From contig CAXTAY010000010.1 of assembly GCA_964242335.1 (NCBI GenBank), forward strand, positions 1 through 64,000: 64,000 nt of DNA. Reading direction: 5' to 3'. The notes under the pieces are model-generated. The model worked only from the letters and a program-made list of their open reading frames with translations. It did no database searches and was not told where the DNA came from. This stretch comes from Lichenicoccus sp964242335 (GTDB taxonomy: Bacteria; Pseudomonadota; Alphaproteobacteria; Acetobacterales; Acetobacteraceae). Position numbers and translations under genes: made by a program. Of the stretch, positions 16,497 to 24,063 are shown piece by piece (position 1 is the stretch's first letter; every line of letters starts with the position of its first letter).

Positions 16497-17447
16497 CTAT
16501 TCCGCAGCGTGGAGCTGAAGCGCCGACACCGAGCGCAGCCTGCGCAGCTGGGCCTGTGCCAGCCGCTCCATCTTGCGCAGATCCGGCTCGGTGACCGACA
16601 TCGCGGTGTCGACCCAGATATCCACCACGCCGCGGAGCTCCTCGACGGTCACCGGATTGACCCGGCGGCGGGTGCGGCACATCGCGTACTGGGCGTTGAA
16701 CTTGCGCGAGTTCCGCTCGAGGTAGTCGCGCACGGCGGCCTCCCCCTCACCATCCTCGGCCAGCACGTCCACGATGCCCATCGCGTGCAGTTCCGCACCC
16801 GTATACAGGCTGCCGGACATGATCATCTTCTCGGCCGCGGGTCCGCCGATACGCCGGGACAGGAAGCTGTAGGCGCCCATGCCCGGAAACAGGTTGAACA
16901 TGATCTCCGGAAGACCCAGGCGAGCGCTGCGCTCCGCCACCAGCACGTCATGCGAGAGGGCATCCTCGAAGCCGCCGCCGAGCGCATCGCCCTGCACCAG
17001 CGCGATGGTCACGATCGGCATGTCGAACGCCGTGTAGTTGCCGTAGATGACGTCGATGCACTGGTGCGCATAGTCGTGCATCGCGGCGCGGTCGCCGGCA
17101 CGGATCCGATCGGCGAAGAAGACGATGTCGCCTCCCAGATTGTAGATCCCGGGAATGCGCGAGCCGTACACGAAATACTGCATCGGTTCATGGCCGGCGG
17201 CGACCTGGGCGGCGAGCAGCGCACGCAGGTTGGATTGCATCTCCTGGTGGTCGGACAGCAGGCGGCTCGTCGCGCGGCCGCTGCTCTGGCCGATCAGGGA
17301 GTTCGCCCAGCATGTGCGAAGGCCGCTCTCGTAGCGGACCTCCATATGCTCGAACTGGCGGCTGGCGATCTCCTCGGGGGTGTGGACTTCTGACAGGATG
17401 GACATGGCGGTGGATGGGTGGCGGCTGGAGATCCGGTTAAACAGCAT
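16497..17447 (-). CDS. rpfF: DSF synthase RpfF (crotonase fold)
   Basis: A 316-residue enoyl-CoA hydratase-family enzyme. RpfF dehydrates 3-hydroxyacyl-ACP and hydrolyses the thioester to release cis-2-unsaturated fatty acids, the diffusible signal factors. Both catalytic glutamates are present: Glu161 in GDALGGGFED and Glu181 in LPEIMFNLFPGMGAYSF. They are 20 residues apart, as in the Xanthomonas enzyme (141 and 161). YNLGGDIVFF (oxyanion region) and VDIWVDTAMSV near the C-terminus are RpfF hallmarks that ordinary crotonases lack. I chose the ATG at 17447 because AGAGGG lies seven bases upstream; 23 more codons are open before it. The upstream region is unusually AT-rich. It faces the RpfC-like kinase, separated by a hairpin. 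Confidence 0.93.
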   Translation of the reverse strand: MLFNRISSRHPSTAMSILSEVHTPEEIASRQFEHMEVRYESGLRTCWANSLIGQSSGRATSRLLSDHQEMQSNLRALLAAQVAAGHEPMQYFVYGSRIPGIYNLGGDIVFFADRIRAGDRAAMHDYAHQCIDVIYGNYTAFDMPIVTIALVQGDALGGGFEDALSHDVLVAERSARLGLPEIMFNLFPGMGAYSFLSRRIGGPAAEKMIMSGSLYTGAELHAMGIVDVLAEDGEGEAAVRDYLERNSRKFNAQYAMCRTRRRVNPVTVEELRGVVDIWVDTAMSVTEPDLRKMERLAQAQLRRLRSVSALQLHAAE

Positions 17448-17497
17448 GGAACGACCCTCTGGCTGAAAAGGAACAGCCCTATCATGGAGCCGCACGA

Positions 17498-17542
17498 TCG
17501 AAATATACCATTGCAACTTTTCGAAATTTTACATCATTTCGA
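17498..17542. promoter_or_regulatory. AT-rich rpfF upstream region with ATTTCGA repeats
   Basis: The 97 bases between the WD40 stop and the rpfF start are strikingly AT-rich for this genome. They hold three copies of a 7-mer: TCGAAAT at 17498-17504 and 17521-17527, and its reverse complement ATTTCGA at 17536-17542. The last two form a perfect inverted repeat with an 8-base spacer. TATATT and TTGCAA elements lie between the copies and could belong to the rpfF promoter. The same 7-mer lies at 11538-11544 before the kinase operon. A shared regulator is an inference. Confidence 0.5.
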
Positions 17543-17543
17543 G

Positions 17544-18641
17544 TTAGACTTGGTCTCGATTTTTATCAGTAAGGCTATGTTGCGTCGTCGCTAGCTCAAT
17601 AATAGCCATTCGTCCGGCTTCGTTTCCGAAAACCAGCCTGGTGCCGTCCGGCGAGAAGGCGAGCGCGGAGACGGCCGCTCCCTCGGCCGCACAGATCGGC
17701 AGCACCCGCCCGGTCGCGACGTCGGACATCAGCACGCTGCCGTCGGCGAACCCGGCCGCCACGATCTCGTGCTGAGGATGGAACGCCACCCGCCTGCAGA
17801 TGACGCCGGGGACCGACGCGAGTTCGGTCGGCGCCCGTCCCATCGGGCCGCCGCCGAAGAACGGCCAGAGCACGACGCCGTCCGCGCCCGAGCTCGCCAG
17901 CCAGCGGCCGTTGCGCGAGAACGACAGGGACTGGGGCTTCTGCGGGTAGCCGCTCATGCGCATGTTGTGGCCGTCGGCCAGGCGCCAGCCGTGCAGCTCG
18001 TTCTCCTGCATCGCGGTGACCACCGCCTCGCCGGCGGGGTGCATCGCGATGGCGATGTGGCTGCCCTTCCAGGCGAGCAGGCGCGGCTGGTCCGCTCGGG
18101 CGTTGACGAAGCGCAACGACACCCCGCCATAGTGCGCCGTCGCGAGCCGCTTGCCCTTGGCGTCGAAGGCGAGCCCGGCCACCGTCGAATCGTGCCCGAA
18201 GCCGCGCAGCAGTTCGCCCGCCGCATCGCGGATCTCCACTTCCCTGCCGTGCGCGCTCGCGATCAGCCCGGCCCTGCCGTCGAGCACGCTGACGACGTGC
18301 TCGACCCAGCGTCGCCCGCGCGCGAGCTCGCGCACCGGCTCGGCGACGCCGGTGCCGGAGACCCGGCAGAGGCGGTTGTCGTCGCCGCCGGTGAGGAAGC
18401 CCTGCCCGCCCACGTCCTGCGACAGCGACAGCACCGCGCCCGCATGCGCCTCGATCCGGCTCCAGGTGCAGGACGCACCGGGGGTCGCGAGGTGTATCGC
18501 ACCGTCGCCGGTGGCGAACGCGACTTGGCTGGAGTCGCGCGAGACGACGCAGGCAGTGATGAAGGCGTCGGCCTCCCGCACCTCGCCGCGCGTGTCGCGC
18601 GGCAGGTCCGGCGCCGCGGCGTGCCGGATCGCGTCGATCAC
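17544..18641 (-). CDS. WD40-repeat beta-propeller protein
   Basis: A 365-residue protein made of about seven WD40-like blades; recurring units include LSFSRNGRWLASSGADG, VAFHPQHEIVAAGFADGS and LAFSPDGTRLVFGNEAG. No signal peptide or membrane segment is seen, so it is probably a cytoplasmic scaffold. It overlaps the end of the upstream CobW-type GTPase gene by four bases (ATGA). In many alphaproteobacteria a WD40 protein accompanies a CobW GTPase, and the pair is thought to act in metal (often zinc) handling; the biochemical role is not established. It is the last gene of a nine-gene minus-strand run. Since the GTPase partner is frameshifted here, it may be left without its client. Confidence 0.85.
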   Translation of the reverse strand: MIDAIRHAAAPDLPRDTRGEVREADAFITACVVSRDSSQVAFATGDGAIHLATPGASCTWSRIEAHAGAVLSLSQDVGGQGFLTGGDDNRLCRVSGTGVAEPVRELARGRRWVEHVVSVLDGRAGLIASAHGREVEIRDAAGELLRGFGHDSTVAGLAFDAKGKRLATAHYGGVSLRFVNARADQPRLLAWKGSHIAIAMHPAGEAVVTAMQENELHGWRLADGHNMRMSGYPQKPQSLSFSRNGRWLASSGADGVVLWPFFGGGPMGRAPTELASVPGVICRRVAFHPQHEIVAAGFADGSVLMSDVATGRVLPICAAEGAAVSALAFSPDGTRLVFGNEAGRMAIIELATTQHSLTDKNRDQV

Positions 18642-19607
18642 CGCGAGGTCGCGACGGCGGCGCGGCAGCTCTCGAAGCCGCGGCGCAGCCGCGGGCGGTT
18701 GAGGTCGCGGCCAATGAACACCAAGCGGGAGCGGCGTGGCTCGTCGCGCCGCCAGGCACCGATGAAGTCGCCGTCGGCCATCATGTGCACCGCCTGGAAG
18801 GCGAAGCGGCGGTTCTCCCCGGCGTAGCAGAGGATGCCCTTGGTGCGCAGGATGCTCGCCCCCTGCTCCTGCAGCACGCTGCCGATCCAGGCCTGGAAGC
18901 GGGCGGGGTCGAGCGGCTCGTCGAGTTCGAACGACAGGCTCTGCACCGCCTCGTCATGCGTATGGCTGTCGGTCTCGAGGAAGTCCGGCGCCAGCTCGAG
19001 CGCGCGCTGCAGGTCGAAGCCGCCCTGGTCGAGCAGCGCCTCCACCGCGACGCGGCCGCGCTCGGCGCGGTGGAGGCGCGCCATGCGGTTGATGCCGCGG
19101 ATCCGCGCCTCGATCTCGGCCAGCGTGCGCTCGTCGACCAAGTCGGTCTTGTTCAGCACGATCACGTCGGCAAACGCGATCTGGTTCTGCGCCTCGACGC
19201 TGTCGGCCAGCCGCGCCGGCAGGTTCAGCGCGTCGACCACGGTGACGACGGCGTCGAGCCGGGTGCGCGCGCGGACCTCCTCATCGACGAAGAAGGTCTG
19301 CGCCACCGGCGCCGGATCGGCCAGCCCGGTGGTCTCGACGATGATGCCGTCGAACCGCGCGCGCCGCTTCATCAGCGCGCACGGTGCAGCAGATGCAGCC
19401 GTTGTTCATCTCGAACACCTCCTCGTCGGACTCCACGACGAGGTCGTTGTCGACGCCGAGTTCGCCGAACTCGTTGATCACCACCGCATACTTGCGGCCA
19501 TGCTGGACGGTCAGGATGTGGTTCAGCAGCGTCGTCTTGCCTGCGCCCAGGAAGCCGGTCAGCACCGTGACCGGGATCAGCGGCGGCTCGGGATGGGTGT
19601 CGGACAT
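18638..19607 (-). pseudogene. CobW/COG0523 GTPase, frameshifted by an internal deletion
   Basis: The N-terminal part, from ATG 19607, has the Walker A motif (TGFLGAGKTTLLNH), INEFGELGVDN and the metal-binding CxCC motif (NNGCICCTVR). Directly after CTVR the reading frame breaks. The rest of the protein (LMKRRARFDGIIVETTGLAD, NKTDLVDE, and a C-terminal domain ending at 18638) continues in another frame. Relatives carry eight to ten more residues (GDLI-like) at this point, so about 26 bases appear deleted at a GCGC-rich site near 19378. An ATG at 19372 could restart the second half without its P-loop. COG0523 proteins are GTP-dependent metal chaperones. Either a real deletion or an assembly error at a GC repeat explains this. 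Confidence 0.8.
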
Positions 19608-19612
19608 GCGGT

Positions 19613-20938
19613 TCAGCCTCTGCTCGGTGCCTGCATATAGGACGGCGCGGCAGCGAGCCCCAACCCCAGCAGCAGGAAGAACCAGCCGCCCAGCGGCATG
19701 TTGGTGAAGGCGCTGGAGGAGGCGATCGGCCATTCCTGGATCAGCACCGCCAGGAACAGGCCGGTGCGCCAGGCCCGGGTCACCGGGTCGTCGGATCCCC
19801 GTCGCGACAGCACGGACAGCCAAGACAGCACCATCAGGCAGAACAGCGCGAGGCCGGGCAGCCCGGCATCGGTCGCGGCCTGCAGGTAGTGGTTGTGCGC
19901 GTGCTGCACGCAGAAGCCGCCGCCGCCGCCGTCCGAGGCCGGCGGCGAGAGGGGCCACACCCCGTGGAAGTAGCGGCGGTCCGGACAGCCGGTGCGGAAG
20001 CCGTCAAAGCCGCGTCCGGTCAGCGGCTCGGCGCACAGGATGGCGAGCGCCCGGGCATAGATCAGCCCGTACGGGCTGGCGCCGAAATGGCGCATCTGGC
20101 GCTCGAACAGCAGCACCAGGTGGCCGAAGCTGCGCGGCGACACCACGGCGGAGGCGGCCGCGAGCGCCGGCAGGGCGGCGAGGCAGCCGAGCAGGATGAC
20201 GCGCAGCCGCGGCAGCAGCAGCCCCGCCGCCAGCAGCCCGAGTCCGCTCAGCAGCAGCGGCATGCGCTGCCCGGCGAGCACCATGACCGCGAGGCCGCAG
20301 AGCAGCACCGCGAGTGCTGCGGGAGCACCCGCGCGGCCGCGCTGGGTCAGCCACGCCGCCGCCGGCAGCAGGGTCGGGAACAGCAGGCGCGACAGCGGCG
20401 CCGCCGCCCGCGGCTTGTCGTAGGGGCCGGTCAGGGTGCCGTCGTGGAAGCGCGGCACGCCGAACAGGTTGACGCCGAGCAGCGCCTGCAGCAGCAGCTG
20501 GGCGGCGATGTAGGCGAAGCTCGCGGCCAGCAGCCAGCCGATCAGGCGCCGCGGGCCGCGCGGGCGCAGGATCCAGCCTTGCAGCGCCGCCGCGAACAGC
20601 CCGAAGCGCAGCGTCAGCACCGCCTGCAGGAACGGCCCGCTGCCGCCCTGCCCCAGCCCCGCGAAGGGCAGCGAGCAGAACAGCAGCCACAGCCACCAAA
20701 GCGCGGCTGCGCGCACCCAGCGCTCGCGCGTCCAGCGCCAGTCGCGCAGCAGGGTCGAGCGCAGCAGGAAGGCCACCGCGACGACGTCGATCATCACCTC
20801 CGCGGGGCCGCGGCCATGCACCAGGAAGACCGGGCAGAGCAGCGTCGCAGCCAGCGCCGCACGGTCGAGCCAGCGCAGCACGCGGGCCGTGCCCGGGCTC
20901 GCGCTCCGGCCGAGCGCCGCCGCACCGGTTCGGATCAC
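19613..20938 (-). CDS. O-antigen ligase-like (Wzy_C) membrane protein
   Basis: A 441-residue polytopic inner-membrane protein with about ten to twelve hydrophobic segments. The large periplasmic loop before the last helices (about residues 310-365) contains TGRGFDGFRTGC and the conserved HAHNHYLQ (H-N-x-x-L), the signature of the O-antigen ligase/polymerase domain. The family transfers or polymerises lipid-linked glycans in the periplasm. The start overlaps the end of the preceding glycosyltransferase by four bases (ATGA), linking both to surface polysaccharide synthesis. A glycine-rich stretch of five Gly precedes the motif. The exact substrate (lipopolysaccharide or exopolysaccharide) cannot be read. 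Confidence 0.85.
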   Translation of the reverse strand: MIRTGAAALGRSASPGTARVLRWLDRAALAATLLCPVFLVHGRGPAEVMIDVVAVAFLLRSTLLRDWRWTRERWVRAAALWWLWLLFCSLPFAGLGQGGSGPFLQAVLTLRFGLFAAALQGWILRPRGPRRLIGWLLAASFAYIAAQLLLQALLGVNLFGVPRFHDGTLTGPYDKPRAAAPLSRLLFPTLLPAAAWLTQRGRAGAPAALAVLLCGLAVMVLAGQRMPLLLSGLGLLAAGLLLPRLRVILLGCLAALPALAAASAVVSPRSFGHLVLLFERQMRHFGASPYGLIYARALAILCAEPLTGRGFDGFRTGCPDRRYFHGVWPLSPPASDGGGGGFCVQHAHNHYLQAATDAGLPGLALFCLMVLSWLSVLSRRGSDDPVTRAWRTGLFLAVLIQEWPIASSSAFTNMPLGGWFFLLLGLGLAAAPSYMQAPSRG

Positions 20939-21990
20939 GGGTGTCCCTGCCTGAACCGCAGCAGCCGCGCCCGCGCGGCGACGACGTCGAAGCCTGCCGC
21001 CTGAAGCCGGGCGCGCTCGGACAGGCTCGTGCGCAGCGCCGCATCGCCGGCCAGACGCAGCACCGCCGCCGCGAGCGCGTCGAGCTCCGCGATCAGTGCC
21101 GCATCGCCCACCACCTCCAGCAGTCCCGGCCGCGGCGAGACGATCAGCGCGGCACCGCTCGCCAGCGCCTCCAGCGCGGTCATGCCGAACGGCTCGGACC
21201 AGCGGCTCGGCACCACCACGATCGCCGCCCGCGCCATCGCGCGCAGCACCGCATCGTGCGGCAGGTGGCCGTGCAGCCGGATCCCCGCCACCTCCGCCTG
21301 CGGACGCAGCGCCGCCAGGAACGGCGTCTCGGCGCTGTCGGGGGCGAAGCGGTCGGCGCCGATCATCTCGGCGCGCCAGCCGGCGAGCTGCGGCAGAACG
21401 CGGGCGCAGGCGGAGACGAACGCATCGGCACCCTTGTCGGCGACGACGCGGCCGACGAACAGGATGACCGGGTCGCGCGCCGGGGGCGACGCCGGCATCT
21501 GCGCGAGGTCGATGCAGTTCGGCAGCAGCGCCACCTCCGCGGCCGTCGGCAAGCCGTCGCGGAAGCGCTGCCGCAGGATCTCGGAGACGCAGGCGACCTG
21601 CATGCGCGCCAGCAGGCGACGCCGCTGCGCCGCGGTGCGGGCACCCCGCATCGCCTGCGGATCGTTGTGCAGGAACAGCGCCAGCGGCGTGCGCGGGAAG
21701 GCGCGGCGCAGCCGCAGCGCGATCTCCGGCCGGTTATGCACCTCGATCCGCGACGGCCGCAGCCGGCGCAGCACCCGGCGGACCGCCGCGGCGTAGCGGC
21801 CGGGTCCGGCCGGCGGCCAGAACACCGCCGGTGCGGCGAGGAAGTTGCGGTCAGGGAACGGGTCGCCCGCCGGCGGCCTGCCCACGACGATCTCGTCATC
21901 GGTGCTCAGGCGATGCACCAGCAGGCCGATCGCACCGACCGCCTGCGGCGAGAAGCCCTCGCGCGGCGGCAGGATGACGGCGATGCTCAG
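20935..21990 (-). CDS. Family 4 glycosyltransferase, apparent CTG start
   Basis: A 351-residue GT-B glycosyltransferase. The N-terminal domain starts directly with SIAVILPPREGFSPQAVGAI; the C-terminal domain has ILFVGRVVADKGAD, the helix region HGHLPHDAVLRAMA and the donor-binding E-x7-E (PSRWSEPFGMTALEALASG). No ATG, GTG or TTG precedes the first beta-strand in this frame. A CTG at 21990 fits exactly: it overlaps the GST stop as CTGA, and AAGG lies six bases upstream. The next gene, an O-antigen-ligase-like protein, overlaps by four bases. The pair likely extends and transfers a surface glycan. Donor sugar is unknown. Confidence 0.85.
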   Translation of the reverse strand: MSIAVILPPREGFSPQAVGAIGLLVHRLSTDDEIVVGRPPAGDPFPDRNFLAAPAVFWPPAGPGRYAAAVRRVLRRLRPSRIEVHNRPEIALRLRRAFPRTPLALFLHNDPQAMRGARTAAQRRRLLARMQVACVSEILRQRFRDGLPTAAEVALLPNCIDLAQMPASPPARDPVILFVGRVVADKGADAFVSACARVLPQLAGWRAEMIGADRFAPDSAETPFLAALRPQAEVAGIRLHGHLPHDAVLRAMARAAIVVVPSRWSEPFGMTALEALASGAALIVSPRPGLLEVVGDAALIAELDALAAAVLRLAGDAALRTSLSERARLQAAGFDVVAARARLLRFRQGHP

Positions 21991-22634
21991 CCGATGCCTT
22001 CGTAGCGGTCGAGCAGCCAGGCGACGGGCTCCGCGGCCGCCGCGTCGTACCATTCCGCGACCAGCGGATGACCGCGCACCGCGTCGCGATAGGCGCCGGC
22101 GCGGGCCTGCAGCGGCACGTCGTAGGAGAGCAGGCGGGAGACCACGGGCGCGAACATCGCGTCGGCGAAGGTGAGCGCATCGCCGAACAGGAACACGCCC
22201 TCGGCCTGCGACCAGATCGCCTCGATGCGGGCGATGTCGGCGGCGAGCGGGGGCGCGATGGCCGCCGCCAGCGGGCGGGCGTGCCGGCCGCAATTCATCG
22301 GCATCGCCAGCCGCAGGTCGCGGAAGCCGGCGTGCATCTCCGCGGCCAGGCTGCGCGCGCGGGCACGAGCGATCCGCTCGGCGGGCCACAGCGCAGGCAG
22401 CTGCTCGGCGCAGTACTCCCCGATCGCCAGGCTCTCCCAGACCCGCGCCCCGCGATGCTCGAGGTACGGCACGAGGCCCGCCGGCGTGGCGCCGGCTATC
22501 GCCTCGGTTCGGCCGCCGGCGAGCGGGATCACCTCCTCGGTCACGTCCAGCCGCGCCAGCCGCACCGCCAGCCAGCCGCGCAGCGACCAGGACGAGTAGC
22601 GACGGGTGCCGATCAGCAGGCGTCCCTCGGACAT
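21987..22634 (-). CDS. Glutathione S-transferase family protein
   Basis: A 215-residue protein with the thioredoxin-like N-terminal domain (LLIGTRRYSSWSLRGWLAV, Ser at the expected activating position, TPAGLVPYLEH cis-Pro loop, WESLAIGEYCAEQ) and an all-helical C-terminal domain (FLFGDALTFADAMFAPVVSR). It resembles the YfcF-type bacterial GSTs. The ATG at 22634 was preferred over a GTG nine bases upstream because GAGGAG lies at a proper distance. It lies 27 bases behind mnmA and its stop overlaps the CTG of the glycosyltransferase. The substrate is unknown. Confidence 0.87.
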   Translation of the reverse strand: MSEGRLLIGTRRYSSWSLRGWLAVRLARLDVTEEVIPLAGGRTEAIAGATPAGLVPYLEHRGARVWESLAIGEYCAEQLPALWPAERIARARARSLAAEMHAGFRDLRLAMPMNCGRHARPLAAAIAPPLAADIARIEAIWSQAEGVFLFGDALTFADAMFAPVVSRLLSYDVPLQARAGAYRDAVRGHPLVAEWYDAAAAEPVAWLLDRYEGIG

Positions 22635-22661
22635 GGTCGACACTCCTCGCCGTGAGCGCCC

Positions 22662-23744
22662 TCAGGGGCGCCGGATGAAACCGCCGCCGAGCACGCGCGA
22701 GCCCTCGTAGAGCACGCAGGCCTGGCCGGGCGCCGGCACCGCGTCCTCGTCCAGCAGCACGGCGGCGCCGTCGGCCGTGGCCCGCACCCGTGCCATTCGC
22801 GCCGGCTCGCGCGCGCGCAGCTGCACCGCGCAGCGCAGCTCCGCCTGCTCGGGGGGCGCGATCAGCCAGTTCACGTCGCGCAGCCGCAATGCGCGTCGGC
22901 CACCGCCGGCACGTGGTGCGACCACGATCCGACGCGTGCGCGGCTCGATCCGCATCACCTGCTGGCGCTCGCCGTCCACCAGGGCGGCCTCGCCCAGCCG
23001 GCGCGTCTGGCCCGTGGTGTAGCGCGCGATACCCTGGTGGCGACCCAGCACACGTCCGGCCGTATCGACGATGTCGCCGCCGCCCGCGACGTCCGGACGC
23101 AGCCGCTCGACCAGCTCGGCGTAGGAGCGGCCGGACGGCACGAAGCACAGATCCTGGCTGTCCGGCTTGTCCGCGACCGCGAGGCCGAGGCGCACCGCCT
23201 CGCGCCGCACCGCATCCTTGTCCGCCATCTCGCCGAGCGGGAAGCGAAGGTACTCGAGCTGTGCCGCGGTGGTGGCGAACAGGAACCAGCTCTGGTCGCG
23301 CGCCGCGTCGAGCGGACGGTGCAGTTCCACGGCAGGACCGGTACCGACGCGCCGGACATAGTGGCCGGTCGCCATCGCTCCCGCGCCGAGATCGCGGGCG
23401 AGGCCCAGCAGGTCGGTGAACTTGACGCCGCGGTTGCACTGCACGCACGGCACCGGGGTCTCGCCGGCGGCGTAGGCGGCGGCGAAGCTCTCGATCACGC
23501 TCTCGCGGAAGCGCGCCTCGGCATCGATCACGTAGTGCGCGAAGCCGATCCGGTCGGCGACGCGACGTGCATCGGAGACGTCACGGCCGGCGCAGCAGGC
23601 GCCCTTCCTCGGCTCCCCGTCCCCGGCGGCGCGCTGGTCATGCAGCTGCAGGGTGGCGCCGATCACCTCGTGGCCCTGCTCCGCCAGCCTCGCCGCGACC
23701 ACCGAGCTGTCCACGCCACCGGACATCGCGACCAGGATACGCAT
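22662..23744 (-). CDS. mnmA: tRNA-specific 2-thiouridylase MnmA
   Basis: A 360-residue enzyme that activates U34 of tRNA Lys, Glu and Gln with ATP and inserts sulfur. The PP-loop is SGGVDSSVVAA at residues 8-18. The catalytic cysteines lie in CVQCNRGVKF (about 99-108) and DSQDLCFVPSG (about 195-205). The C-terminal barrel follows from HQGIARYTTGQTR. It sits four bases after the ferredoxin gene and downstream of two cysteine desulfurases, one of which is the natural sulfur donor for thiolation. The start is the ATG directly before RILVAMSGG. Confidence 0.96.
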   Translation of the reverse strand: MRILVAMSGGVDSSVVAARLAEQGHEVIGATLQLHDQRAAGDGEPRKGACCAGRDVSDARRVADRIGFAHYVIDAEARFRESVIESFAAAYAAGETPVPCVQCNRGVKFTDLLGLARDLGAGAMATGHYVRRVGTGPAVELHRPLDAARDQSWFLFATTAAQLEYLRFPLGEMADKDAVRREAVRLGLAVADKPDSQDLCFVPSGRSYAELVERLRPDVAGGGDIVDTAGRVLGRHQGIARYTTGQTRRLGEAALVDGERQQVMRIEPRTRRIVVAPRAGGGRRALRLRDVNWLIAPPEQAELRCAVQLRAREPARMARVRATADGAAVLLDEDAVPAPGQACVLYEGSRVLGGGFIRRP

Positions 23745-23748
23745 CCGC

Positions 23749-24063
23749 TCAGCCGGTGCGCGGCAGGCGCACGACGAGCCCGTCCAGCGCCTCGGTCATC
23801 ACGATCTGGCAGCCCAGGCGCGAGGTCTTCTCCAGCGCGAAGGCGAGGTCGAGCATGTCCTCCTCGTCCTCTGTCGGCTCGGCGAGCCGTGCCGACCAGG
23901 AGGGGTCGACCACCACGTGGCAGGTGGCGCAGGCGAGCGAGCCCTCGCAGGCGCCCTCGAGATCGACGCCGTGACGATGCGCGATCTCCAGCACCGAGAG
24001 ACCCAGCGGGGCCTCGACCTCACGCGTGCTGCCGTCGCGTGTCACGAAGCTCATCTTGGGCAT
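23749..24063 (-). CDS. fdx: [2Fe-2S] ferredoxin
   Basis: A 104-residue adrenodoxin-type ferredoxin. The cluster ligands are in CEGSLACATC (Cx5Cx2C, residues about 39-48) and the fourth in LGCQIVM near residue 86. The acidic helix EPTEDEEDMLDLA is typical of Isc-type ferredoxins, which supply electrons to iron-sulfur assembly. Its start overlaps the end of the IscS-like gene by 13 bases and mnmA follows four bases later, so it belongs to a sulfur-trafficking operon. No iscU or hscA/B gene is present here. Confidence 0.94.
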   Translation of the reverse strand: MPKMSFVTRDGSTREVEAPLGLSVLEIAHRHGVDLEGACEGSLACATCHVVVDPSWSARLAEPTEDEEDMLDLAFALEKTSRLGCQIVMTEALDGLVVRLPRTG

